Shown: piece by piece, positions 29,456 to 38,060 of the stretch | Layout: every line of letters begins with the position of its first letter | Position numbering within the stretch: position 1 is the first letter of the stretch | From: CAG-698 sp964385755 | GTDB taxonomy: Bacteria > Bacillota_I > Bacilli_A > ML615J-28 > CAG-698 | Reading direction: 5' to 3' | Length of the DNA stretch: 62,693 nucleotides | Assembly (NCBI GenBank): GCA_964385755.1 | Contig: CAYLPZ010000010.1 | Location: 1 to 62,693 of the forward strand | Notes under the pieces: generated by a model | What the model was told of the DNA's origin: nothing | The model's database searches: none | What the model saw: the letters and a program-made list of their open reading frames with translations, nothing else | Program-made: the position numbers and the translations under genes

Positions 29456-29824
29456 AAATATTAGTTATAATATAACTATTTTTATTATAAATATTGTATT
29501 TTATTTATCAATTAATAAATTGTTTTAGTATTATGTATGTACTGAATTATATAAAAATTAAAAACTCATAAGAAAAGATAAAAGTGTAAACCCAATATTT
29601 ACAAAAACATCAACTGCACTGGCATTATCTTTATTCATTTTCTCAGTATAACATTCACATTTTAAACAAAGGTGACTTTATCTTTATTTAAATCTAAATT
29701 ATTCTTTTATATATTTATTTCATCTATATATAATAATAAATTTTTAAATTTTTAATTTACTTATAATTTTTCCACACTTTACTCTGAACATCATGGTTTA
29801 TTGTTTCTTATCACGAATTACCTT
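29456..29824. other. Intergenic stretch, no convincing gene
   Basis: AT-rich. A leftward 26-codon frame (about 29560-29640, MNKDNASAVDVF followed by a hydrophobic tail) is visible but has only a weak ribosome binding site. Nothing else seen. Confidence 0.4.
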
Positions 29825-30289
29825 TTATAAATCTAATATTTTCTTTTTCTTTTCTTCAAATTCTTCTTGAGTAATAATTCCTGCATCCAATAATTCCTTA
29901 AATTTTAATATTTCATCAGCTTGAGAGAATCCTCCAGAATTTTTATTTCTTTTGTAGAAATCGATTCTTTCTTTGATATACTCATATGCTTTTTCACATA
30001 ATTTTAAATCGGTTTTACCATACATAATACCAAAGCTGTTTTCACTAAAGTGATTATTACCTGAGTGAGATCCTGGATATTCAAATTGAATAAAACCGTT
30101 TGTCCATATTGAAGCCTTTTTATATTGAACACTTGTTAAATCTTGAAAATAAAATTGCTTTGATCCATTCCTCATTTTTCCGTACATGAATCCATAAAGA
30201 TTTTTTTTCCCAATAATAACTGCTCTGTCTTCGTAGATTTTCATAGTTGCATCAAATCCTTCTAAATTAATAACTACTTTTTCATCCAT
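29825..30289 (-). CDS. PH-like domain protein with C-terminal SHOCT motif
   Basis: 154 residues. Residues 1-110 form a beta-rich domain (MKIYEDRAVIIGKKN, FYFQDLTSVQYKKA) like the bacterial PH-like domains usually found before SHOCT. Residues 122-154 are a SHOCT motif: ILKFKELLDAGIITQEEF followed by EEKKKKIL. SHOCT proteins are small oligomerisation-prone proteins of unknown role. The start is the only reasonable ATG, although its ribosome binding site is weak. Monocistronic. Confidence 0.75.
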   Translation of the reverse strand: MDEKVVINLEGFDATMKIYEDRAVIIGKKNLYGFMYGKMRNGSKQFYFQDLTSVQYKKASIWTNGFIQFEYPGSHSGNNHFSENSFGIMYGKTDLKLCEKAYEYIKERIDFYKRNKNSGGFSQADEILKFKELLDAGIITQEEFEEKKKKILDL

Positions 30290-30772
30290 AATTATCTAGT
30301 ATAATCAAATTGTACTTAAGATTATACAATCTCCTTCCTTAGGTTTTATTTTATAGTTATGAGTACAACATAACTTTCATATCATAACACTAGATGTTAT
30401 AATTTAATTGGCACTGTATTCCGTTTCATTATTTTCCTACAGGAGTCTACGACTCTCTAGTTATGGAAAAGTTCAGCTATAGTTTTTCCTTTAACTGCTA
30501 TAAATAATTTGTTTTTCCAAAAATCTTTTGATTTATTCATAGTTGGCTTCTATTAAATTATTTATCTAATTTTTATCATCGTTTTTTGCTTTTGCACGAA
30601 CATATAACCTTCATTTGTAAATCTTAATTCATAATTAATAATCAAGTTTTGGTACTTCTATTTACCATTATTATCACTTCTAGTATTCCTCCTTAGAATA
30701 AACAATTAATAGAAAAAATATTTCTATTTATCCTTATTATATAGTGATAGTATGACAATATTTGGTATTTTG
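30290..30772. other. Intergenic stretch with degraded coding remnants
   Basis: A leftward frame reads MNKSKDFWKNKLFIAVKG, then stops, then RVVDSCRKIMKRNTV before another stop (about 30410-30545). It also includes a GAGTC-gta-GACTC hairpin. This looks like a broken short gene or transposon end, but no family is assigned. Confidence 0.3.
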
Positions 30773-30985
30773 CTATTTTAAGACATATTTCTTCTCACTT
30801 CTACAATACGCAATCGTTTCTTTCTTATACATATTACTATAATAAGCTTTTATTTCTTGAATATAACGATAAAGTGTTTTGCTTTCTAGTTCAAACTTTT
30901 CTTTTACTTCTTTCGAGTACAGTTCTCTTTTCATCAATAACTCTTCATGCATATATAAAAGAACTTGTGATTTTACAACTTTCAT
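30773..30985 (-). CDS. Small HTH protein resembling the N-terminus of WYL-type regulators
   Basis: 70 residues from the ATG at 30985. An upstream TTG would start inside a palindrome. The pattern YSKEVKEKFELESKTLYRYI plus QEIKAYYS and a final KKYVLK matches the winged-helix domain that begins WYL regulators; the ligand domain is absent. Either a stand-alone HTH or a truncated regulator. Confidence 0.45.
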   Translation of the reverse strand: MKVVKSQVLLYMHEELLMKRELYSKEVKEKFELESKTLYRYIQEIKAYYSNMYKKETIAYCRSEKKYVLK

Positions 30986-30994
30986 ATCTAATAC

Positions 30995-31056
30995 AAAAAA
31001 GTAGCTACAATATAATTCTCCTTCTGTCGACAAGAGTATTATAATATAGCTACTTT
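30995..31056. repeat. 62-bp imperfect palindrome with a T-run
   Basis: GTAGCTAC-type arms (AAAGTAGCTA at both ends in inverted order, continuing as AT-rich pairs) close on a central GTCGAC. On the minus strand it is followed by six T, so it can act as the terminator of the LRR remnant. Its length and symmetry also resemble a tiny palindromic mobile element. Confidence 0.55.
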
Positions 31057-31125
31057 ATTAATTTAATAAATCAAACATATAATTGTATAAATCAATTATA
31101 TATTATGACTAAATTATTTGTATAA

Positions 31126-31724
31126 TTACTGTAAAAAGGCATTTGGATGCACGTTCTCTACATTTTCTAAGTTTGTTATATTTGCAACACAAGAGTAGAT
31201 GAAGGCATATTCTTCAATCGTATGTAAGCTATTAGGAATTATTACTTCATTTTCCCTAAAGAAAGCTAATGCGTAAGGCTTAATAACTTCTACTCCCTCA
31301 GGTATGTTTAGTGAATTCATATAATAAAATTCTCCAGTTAGAAATTCTGATGTGGTTAGATACATACCTAGTTTTGAATTATTAGATACGATAAATTCTT
31401 CAAAGTCAATATTAAACCATTGTTGTAATGTCCCACGATAAAAAATATTGCCTGCACTAGTTATGTTATCTTTTGAATCATCATAACAAAAAGTATTTTT
31501 TACTATTCTAGTTATATTTGAAGAAAATGAGATTTCTCTAAAATAAATATCTTGGAATGTCTTTTCAACAATCCCTGTTACTTTATATTGATTATTATCA
31601 ATAACAATATAATCAGGTATAATTAGATAAGTAATTTTTGGAATATTGTATTTTATTATTTGAGCTTCTTCATTACTTATAGTTACTTCGAATGCATCAC
31701 CATAATATGATGTCGGTATGTTGC
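31126..31724 (-). pseudogene. Remnant of a BspA-type LRR protein
   Basis: About 195 codons remain. Recognisable pieces are IPTSYYGDAFEVTI, FYRGTLQQWFNIDF, LNIPEGVEVIKPYAL and VIIPNSLHTIEEYAF, typical LRR_5/BspA units. There is no signal peptide: the frame hits a TGA immediately upstream, at the edge of a GC-rich block, so the 5' part was lost by rearrangement. The first in-frame ATG is deep inside (31365). Confidence 0.7.
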
Positions 31725-31808
31725 CTCAGTCCGTCGATTTAGGTCGAATAATGCCTTTTGGCGTAGCTTCGTCGCAGGTCTAGTAGTACGGTCCGGCGGT
31801 ATTTGGTC
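31725..31808. other. GC-rich block of foreign composition
   Basis: About 83 bases at roughly 50% GC inside DNA near 27%, with CCGGCGG, CGTCGCAGG and GGCGTAGC. It sits exactly between the broken LRR remnant and R1 copy 1. No known element recognised. A short frame on the minus strand (TRPATKLRQKALFDLNRR) is open but too short to judge. Confidence 0.6.
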
Positions 31809-31812
31809 AAAC

Positions 31813-31928
31813 AAAAAAGACCGCTCTTTCAAACGATCTTCATCTTCTTTTCAAATAACGTTTTTATTAATAATACTATTGTAATTTTTCCAAATTCAAA
31901 TTGTCAATTTTTTTAAAATGAACTTGTG
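31813..31928 (-). repeat. R1 element copy 1, contains a terminator
   Basis: Shares the terminator GACCGCTC...CGATC plus T-run and the downstream block TTTTTCCAAATTCAAATTGTC and AAATGAACTTGT with the other copies. It lies directly after rpsR tail A. Confidence 0.65.
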
Positions 31929-31944
31929 CTGTTATAGTTATAAA

Positions 31945-31998
31945 TTATTCTCTAACGAATGGTAATAAAGCCATTTGTCTAGCTCTTTTAAAAGCAAA
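31945..31998 (-). repeat. Orphan rpsR 3'-end copy A
   Basis: The minus strand encodes FAFKRARQMALLPFVRE and a stop, against VAIKRARHMALLPFVRE in the real S18. Twenty bases are identical at the 3' end and several other codons differ synonymously, suggesting a tail from another species' rpsR. TAATTTATAAC after the stop is also shared. It begins 2 bases after the fic stop codon. Confidence 0.85.
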
Positions 31999-32000
31999 AC

Positions 32001-32981
32001 TTATTTTATGTATCTTTGGTTTTTACTATTTGGTTTGTCTGGTAAAGTCATTTTTATTAATCCATTTTCTAATGCCGGATTAAGATAAGCAGCTCTCAAT
32101 GTTTCTTTTGATTTTATATTTAATAATGATAGAAGTTCTTTAGCGCTATAAGGAATTTCATCATCCATAACACTTAATAGTCTATTTACTTGTTCGGAAA
32201 TATGTCTACTTTCTTTTTGAGAACTTAGCAAAACTTCGTCTAAAATTTCATTTAGCATTAAAAGAATAAATTCTATAAATTCATTTGAATTACCACTCTT
32301 ATGACAAATATCTATTTTATTATAATATTCACTTTGATACTTGTGAATTTGTGATTCTAATGGAATGTACTCAAAAACACTATTCCAATTACTTAATAAA
32401 AGATTTTGCCAAAATCTTGCTATTCTCCCGTTTCCATCACTAAAAGGATGAATAAAAACAAACTGATAATGAAATATACATGATTTAATTAATAAAGGTG
32501 TTTCTTTATCGTTTTTTAACCAATTAAATAAATCTTTCATCAAAGTTGGAACCATATTTTCTGGTGGGGCAACAAAAATGACTTTATCTCCATCAAACAC
32601 ACCTTCTCCATGGTTTCTATATTTTCCAGATTCTTCATCTATTAAATATGTTAATACACTATGTGCTAATAATAGATCTTTCTCGCTATAACAATTTAAT
32701 TTATCAAACATACTATATAAGTTATAAGCATTTTTTACTTCTTGTATTTCTTTTCTTGGACCTATTACCACTTTACCTTCAATAACATCTTTAACTTGAT
32801 TCAAAGATAACGAGTTTGCTTCAATAGCTAATGAAGAATGAATAGATTTTATTTTATTATTCTTTCTTAAAATCGGCATTCTTTTTAATGATTGATAATT
32901 ATTGATTTGACCTACTTTTTCAGTAATTGAAATACACAACGAAAGCATTTGATTAGTTATAGTAAAAGGTGGTTTGTACAT
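32001..32981 (-). CDS. Fic family protein (predicted AMPylating enzyme)
   Basis: 326 residues from the ATG at 32981 (GGAG upstream). The Fic core motif HPFSDGNGRIAR (178-189) is intact, so nucleotidyl transfer, usually AMPylation of a target hydroxyl, is expected. SSLAIEANS (about 49-57) is in the position of the class II inhibitory helix, with E54. A C-terminal winged-helix-like segment (YSAKELLSLLNIKSKETLRA) follows. No separate antitoxin lies beside it. It has its own promoter region and is followed without space by an rpsR tail. Confidence 0.88.
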   Translation of the reverse strand: MYKPPFTITNQMLSLCISITEKVGQINNYQSLKRMPILRKNNKIKSIHSSLAIEANSLSLNQVKDVIEGKVVIGPRKEIQEVKNAYNLYSMFDKLNCYSEKDLLLAHSVLTYLIDEESGKYRNHGEGVFDGDKVIFVAPPENMVPTLMKDLFNWLKNDKETPLLIKSCIFHYQFVFIHPFSDGNGRIARFWQNLLLSNWNSVFEYIPLESQIHKYQSEYYNKIDICHKSGNSNEFIEFILLMLNEILDEVLLSSQKESRHISEQVNRLLSVMDDEIPYSAKELLSLLNIKSKETLRAAYLNPALENGLIKMTLPDKPNSKNQRYIK

Positions 32982-33065
32982 AGTTATCATCTCCACTATT
33001 ATTATATCATATCTTCTAGGCAAACTCAATCATCTTGCTTAAATCTTGCTTAATTTCTTGCTTAA

Positions 33066-33190
33066 AAATTAAAAAGACCGCTCTTTTAAGCGATCTTATA
33101 TAATCTTTTATACGTTTGCTTACTGTAATTTTTCCAAATCTATTTTGTTATAAAAGTTTAAATTAGATTTGTAATAATACATATTAGTTT
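33066..33190 (-). repeat. R1 element copy 2, contains a terminator
   Basis: Terminator GACCGCTCTTTTAAGCGATC with T-run at 33071-33097, then the shared CTGTAATTTTTCCAAATCTA block. It follows the broken ATPase gene. Confidence 0.7.
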
Positions 33191-33191
33191 T

Positions 33192-34547
33192 TTATAAATC
33201 CGATAAATCTATTTTATTAATCTTCGGCAATTGAAATGATTGTTCTTCTAAAAACATAATAAAGTAAATTGGGTAATATATTATATTTCCATTGACCTCT
33301 ACATTAAAATTAGAAAAAACGAAGGCATTCTTAATTCCATAATCTTTATTATTTAACACATTATTCAAGGCGCTATGTTTAGCATAATCTTTTCCGCTTT
33401 TCACTTCAATTGGACACACAAAATCTTTATATTCTACAACGAAATCTAATTTCCCTTGTTTATGGCTGTTAAAATAATAAGTTTTAAATCCATGCGAATT
33501 TAATTCTTGGGCAACCACATTTTCATATATAGCCCCACAATTTAGTGATATATCATCATTCATAATAGCCATTTGGGTAGTCTTTCCATATAAACTTGTT
33601 AGCATGCCTATGTCAGATAAAAATAATTTGAATAAATTACTCTTGCTGTTAATTAACAATGGCAACCTTGGTTCTGTAACATTATAAACAGGAAGTGCAA
33701 CATCAGCATCAATTAACCAATTAAAGCTATTTTCATATCTATCATATTTTATATTTGGATCAATATTTTTAAAGATATATCTCTTATTCTTATCAGCAAG
33801 TTCAGCAGGAATAAGGTCATATATTTTCTTTAGCTTTAATCTTTTTTCTTTTTCATATTTAGTAAAGTCCAATTTATATTGTTCTATAATACTTAAATGT
33901 ATGTTATAAACCTTATTATAATCCGCTTCATTAACATAAAAGTCAACTGCTTCTGGCATACCACCAACTAATAGATAACTCTTAAAAGGTTCTATCATTC
34001 TATTATGTACAAATTCATCTACTTTTATCTTTTCATCAAAAGATTTTTTTAATGTATTAATTGTTTCTCTTTTAATGTTTAAGGCAACAATATATTCTTC
34101 AAAATCTAAAGGAAACATTTCTATTGTATTCAAATAACCAACTGGAGCTGATTTTAACCCTGTTAATTCTACTCCAAGTAAAGAACCACTAAACACATAC
34201 TTAAAACCGCCTTCTTCAACTAAAAATTTAATTTTAGTAACTATTTCTTTATACTCTTGAATTTCATCGAAAAATATAATAGTTTTCCCCTTCTTTAAAT
34301 CATGTGTAGTGGCAATAGTCAAACGTTCTAAAAATGTTTTACAATCATCATTAGAAACAGATTATAAAAGCTTAACAATTTCAGGTTGTTTAATTAGATT
34401 GAATTCAACGAAATCACAATTTTCTTGTTCTAATGTTTTATTAATCAAATATGTTTTACCAATTTGTCTAGCACCAGTTACTAATAATGCTTTTTTCTCA
34501 TTATAAATCCAATCTATAATATCTTTTTGACGTTTTCTCCATAGCAT
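33192..34547 (-). pseudogene. AAA_14/DUF4143 ATPase interrupted by a stop codon
   Basis: The gene reads from an ATG at 34547 (after GGAG) with Walker A GARQIGKT. It meets an in-frame TAA at 34362-34364 (VKLL-stop-SVSNDDCKTF) and continues in the same frame through FFDEIQ (Walker B), GLKSAPVGYLNTIEMFPLDF and the DUF4143 nuclease-like end (YFNSHKQGKLDFVVEYKDF, PIEVKSGKDY). A single nonsense change has split an otherwise normal gene of about 450 codons. Re-initiation at a TTG (34322) would give a protein without the P-loop. Paralogue of the intact gene at 35897-37213. Confidence 0.85.
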
Positions 34548-34654
34548 AAATATCATCTCCATATATATTATATAATGTCCTCTTTTTCAATATAAAATGA
34601 TTTAATTGTGCCCTCTTTTTCAAAAGCAATTTATCTTTTTATGCCTTAAAACGC

Positions 34655-34868
34655 AAAAAAGACCGCTCTTTTAAGCGATCTTATAAAATCTTCTACCCGA
34701 GTTTGTTATCTGTAATTTTTCCAAATCTATTTTGTTATAATAGTTTAAATTAGAGTTGTAATATTACATTATTGTAGCTGCACAAACCAAAATGCACCAA
34801 TAGATACAGAACCAATTGCGAAACTCTCTACGCATAATTATGTCGTGTTTTGTTGAAAAAGTACATAG
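34655..34868 (-). repeat. R1 element copy 3, long form
   Basis: Terminator, TCTACCCGAGTTTG block, TGTAATTTTTCCAAATCTA block, TGTAGCTGCACA block and the distal ATTATGTCGTGTTTTGTTGAA block, in the same order as copy 5. It contains a 23-codon frame (34764-34835). Confidence 0.75.
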
Positions 34869-34968
34869 TTTATTTTATATAGATTTTAATTTTTAATTCT
34901 TTTAACTTGTCAAATGAAAACTATACACTAATACTTTAGAATTATTATTTATATTATCACCTTGCTTA

Positions 34969-35718
34969 TTATTTAAGTGTATATTGTTTTACTTCCGAAA
35001 AATCATTATAATGCTTCAATAACTCATCCATTTCAGCTTCTAATACAATGTGTACACCATTAACTTTGTTTTCCGGTAATAATATTTGTTTATTTTCGTG
35101 ATTTGGATGTATCGAAACTTTACCTACTTGTTTCAACACGATAATTTTAATGATTTCTTGACTTAAAGTTAACATCTTATCAAAATACTTAGATTTATAT
35201 TCACTAATATTACTTGTTTCAAAATGTATTACTGATGGAATAACGCTTTTGTTTTCTATCTTCCAAGAACTAGGATAAATACATAATTCATTAGCATTAA
35301 TTTTTTCATATGCAATAACAAACATATTATTATTATATTCCACAAAATAAAGATCATCTTTCTTTATACATGGTATTTTTTCATTATATATTCTTATTTT
35401 ACTATTATATTCTATTTTTTTCATTTCTTTCTTTAATCTCCAATTTTTATCAAAAACATTTTCATTCAAATTATATAATTCTAATATACTTTCTACACAC
35501 CACTCCATACTTTGTGTGTGGTATGTATAATATAATTCATTAATTTTGTTATAGTCAAATATTTTAAATAATATTGGAGTCTCAATATTCCTCGTATAAG
35601 ACAAATATCTATAAAAATAACCCATCCAAAATAAAGATTCCTTTGAAAACTTTATTTTACCATATTTTGACGGCCCATATTGCTCTTCAATTTTTTCTAT
35701 TCCTTCTTTAACATCCAA
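34969..35718 (-). CDS. Unrecognised protein, probably 5'-truncated
   Basis: 249 residues from a TTG at 35718. The frame continues upstream for about 13 codons to a stop without ATG or ribosome binding site, right where sequence homologous to the rpsR downstream region begins, so the native start may have been lost. The N-terminal part (GPSKYGKIKFSKESLFWMGY, ELYYTYHTQSMEW) resembles small Firmicutes proteins I associate with toxin-antitoxin-like neighbourhoods, from memory and unverified. The C-terminal half is not recognised. It is followed by R1 copy 3. Confidence 0.5.
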   Translation of the reverse strand: MDVKEGIEKIEEQYGPSKYGKIKFSKESLFWMGYFYRYLSYTRNIETPILFKIFDYNKINELYYTYHTQSMEWCVESILELYNLNENVFDKNWRLKKEMKKIEYNSKIRIYNEKIPCIKKDDLYFVEYNNNMFVIAYEKINANELCIYPSSWKIENKSVIPSVIHFETSNISEYKSKYFDKMLTLSQEIIKIIVLKQVGKVSIHPNHENKQILLPENKVNGVHIVLEAEMDELLKHYNDFSEVKQYTLK

Positions 35719-35739
35719 AGATAGTCTTGAAGATTCGGT

Positions 35740-35897
35740 TTTTGTTTTTTTATAATGTTATTATTACATTTGTATTGAATAATTTTTGCAATTTGTTTTG
35801 TATGATTTTTTGCAAAGCAAATTGTATTAATTCAAATATAGTACTATTCTCTAACGAATGGTAATAATGCCATATGACGAGCAAACTTAATAGCCAT
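35740..35897 (-). repeat. Orphan rpsR 3'-end copy B with downstream sequence
   Basis: 35844-35897 encodes MAIKFARHMALLPFVRE and a stop, with 36 consecutive bases identical to the real rpsR (TCTCTAACG to GACGAGCA on the plus strand). Homology continues about 100 bases past the stop (ATTGTATTAATTCAA, TTATTATTAC), matching 40255-40330. The tail's ATG overlaps the stop of the ATPase gene. Confidence 0.9.
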
Positions 35898-37213
35898 TAT
35901 ACAAACATTATCATATATATAGGAAATGTGTATAATTCATCTTCTTTCTTACATATATTTTGATTTGCAAAAATATAACCTTTATTCAATTTATAGTTTC
36001 CATCTTTATTAACTAGTTTAGGAATAGCTCTAAATTCATAACCATCTTTACCCGATTTTATTTCAATTGGTAAGATAGACAGATTATCATAATCATTAAT
36101 TAAAAAATCTACTTCTCCTACTTTTTTACTATCAAAATAATATAATTCATGGCCGTGAGCAATAAGTTCCATAGCAGAAACAGTTTCGTATACTGAACCG
36201 ATATTTAATCCTTTATCAGTATTTAAAATGGCTGATATATTATTTTTATATAATATATTTGTTAAAATACCAACATCATTAAAATATAATTTGATTAAAT
36301 TTTTACTACTTGATTCTATTAATGGGAATCTAGGATCTGAAATAGCCTTAACACCTAAAGCACAACCAGAATTAATTAAATAATCAAATTCATCTTTATA
36401 CTTTAATAAATTTGAATCATCTATGTTTTCAATTTGTTTAAATTTAATTCTTTTAACTTTGTTCTCCATATAGGAAGGCATTAAATCATAAATTCTTCTT
36501 ATTTTCAATAAATGTTCTTGATCGTATTGTGATGCATCATATTTATAATAATTATATGTTAAAGTTTGATTTTCTCTTACTTTTAACACATTTTTATTTA
36601 TAACCAATTCTTTTATAGAATCCGGTAAACCACCTGTAATTAAATATTCTCTAAATCGTTCAAATATAATCTTATGAACCCCCTCAGAAACAGGTTCAAC
36701 ATCATTAAAACAATCTCTTAAATATTCTATGACATCTTTCCCTACATTATTAGCATATAAAAATTCTTCAAAATCCATGGGATACATTTTTATTTCATCA
36801 ATGCTTCCCATAGGTATAAATGTGTGTTTTAATGTTATACCTAACAAAGAACCACTTGCTATATATCTATATCTATTTTCTAACTTTAAATCTTTTAACA
36901 TTGTTAACAAATGAGGATAAACTTGTATTTCATCAAAAAAAACTATTGTATCATTTATATCATGTAACTTGTCACCATATAAAGCACTAAGTTGCAAATA
37001 TAAATCTTTTGGTTTCTTAATGTTTTTGAATAATTGGTCACCATCATAGTCACTTTTTAAATTTAATTCTATATAATTAGGAAAATGTTTTTTAGCAGTC
37101 TCTCTAATAATGAAACTTTTACCAATTTGTCTAGCACCATTAATAATAATAATTTTAGCGTTAACATCGTTGTAATATTCATATAATCTACTTTCTATTT
37201 TCCGATAAAACAT
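35897..37213 (-). CDS. AAA_14/DUF4143 ATPase, intact
   Basis: 438 residues; ATG after GGAGG. Walker A GARQIGKS (26-33), Walker B TIVFFDEIQ (near 95), sensor region YIASGSLLG, and a C-terminal DUF4143 domain with a restriction-endonuclease-like core (VGEVDFLINDYD, LPIEIKSGKDG: D...E-x-K). Such proteins occur in many variable copies in gut bacteria and archaea; their role is unclear (mobile element, defence or antitoxin-like). Its stop codon touches rpsR tail B. Confidence 0.88.
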   Translation of the reverse strand: MFYRKIESRLYEYYNDVNAKIIIINGARQIGKSFIIRETAKKHFPNYIELNLKSDYDGDQLFKNIKKPKDLYLQLSALYGDKLHDINDTIVFFDEIQVYPHLLTMLKDLKLENRYRYIASGSLLGITLKHTFIPMGSIDEIKMYPMDFEEFLYANNVGKDVIEYLRDCFNDVEPVSEGVHKIIFERFREYLITGGLPDSIKELVINKNVLKVRENQTLTYNYYKYDASQYDQEHLLKIRRIYDLMPSYMENKVKRIKFKQIENIDDSNLLKYKDEFDYLINSGCALGVKAISDPRFPLIESSSKNLIKLYFNDVGILTNILYKNNISAILNTDKGLNIGSVYETVSAMELIAHGHELYYFDSKKVGEVDFLINDYDNLSILPIEIKSGKDGYEFRAIPKLVNKDGNYKLNKGYIFANQNICKKEDELYTFPIYMIMFV

Positions 37214-37300
37214 ATAAACAAGCCTCCTTAGTATAGTTTTCTAATATTATTTTACCACGTTTTTCCGGTTTTTACAATGTTAATTAATGTCATTTTTTCG

Positions 37301-37470
37301 GTTTTTCTAAAATTAATCCCCACATTACAAACCAAATTTGGATAAATTTTACAAATGTATCTGGACCTTTTAAACACACATAAAGCTTGTGATTGAACTG
37401 GAATTTAAAAATATTTATATTATACAAATTAGAAAGTGCGATATGGGCTGAATATGGTTTGTTTATGGGC
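37301..37470 (-). repeat. R1-related fragment, diverged, without terminator
   Basis: It shares AAATTTTACAAA, an AGAAAGTG(C/T)GATAT block and a CTGAATAT block, in the same order and spacing, with 37640-37790, and ACAAACCAAA with copy 3. Probably truncated by the event that placed the ATPase gene beside it. Confidence 0.5.
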
Positions 37471-37569
37471 GAACTAGAAGTCTCTTTTCCCATATTATCG
37501 GCGAACTAATTTATATTTTTCTAAATCTCGACCGACTCAGGCTTACTATTAGGAATATCAATGAATCAT

Positions 37570-37790
37570 AAAAAAAGGCCACCCAGTTTTGAGTGATCTT
37601 ATATAATTGAATTTATCTTTTGTCTATATTATATCGCTACAAATATGGTGTAGTAACACAGACCGAATCTGAACAAATTTTACAAAAAGTATTTGAATTT
37701 ATTTAAAGCTCATAGTCGTACACAATCGAACAATCTAAGTATTTGTATTAGTTATTCTAGAAAGTGTGATATAGTCTGAATATAGATTCT
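37570..37790 (-). repeat. R1 element copy 4, diverged
   Basis: A terminator variant (GGCCACCCAG...GAGTGATC) and CTTATATAAT are followed by GTAGTAACACAGACC, homologous to GTAGCTGCACAGACT of copy 5. Confidence 0.55.
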
Positions 37791-37829
37791 CATTTTCAGT
37801 TGCTTGCAAAATGTAATCACCTTAAAAAG

Positions 37830-38045
37830 AAAAAAGACCGCTCTTTTAAGCGATCTTATATAATCTTCTACCCGAGTTTGCTATCTGTAATTTTTTCAAA
37901 TCCAAATTGTCATATTTTTTCAAAATGAACTTGTAATATTACAATATTGTAGCTGCACAGACTCCAATGCACCAAATCATACAAAATCCATTGCAGCGGC
38001 GCACATGCATTATTATGTCGTGTTTTGTTGAATTTGTAAATAGTT
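37830..38045 (-). repeat. R1 element copy 5, long form
   Basis: Complete order of blocks as in copy 3, with an intact terminator at 37831-37856. It follows the GH5 gene by 15 bases and contains a 23-codon frame (37939-38010) that ends like the one in copy 3. Confidence 0.75.
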
Positions 38046-38060
38046 TTGAGAATTTTAATT

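Larger units (their letters stand above)
37214..38060. other. 850-base non-coding stretch built of R1 repeats
   Basis: It contains the ATPase promoter (37215-37260), a diverged R1 fragment at about 37301-37470, R1 copy 4 and R1 copy 5. The 67-codon frame at 37290-37493 lies within the diverged repeat and its counterpart in copy 4 is full of stops, so it is not called as a gene. Confidence 0.6.

Noticed and set aside
31945..31998. A functional short peptide gene made from the S18 tail
   Set aside because: No start codon or ribosome binding site in copy A, and the homology to rpsR extends beyond the stop in both copies, which fits an insertion scar better.
37290..37493. 67-codon frame beside the DUF4143 ATPase
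   Set aside because: It lies in a diverged R1 repeat; the homologous stretch at 37640-37790 has several stops in the same frame.
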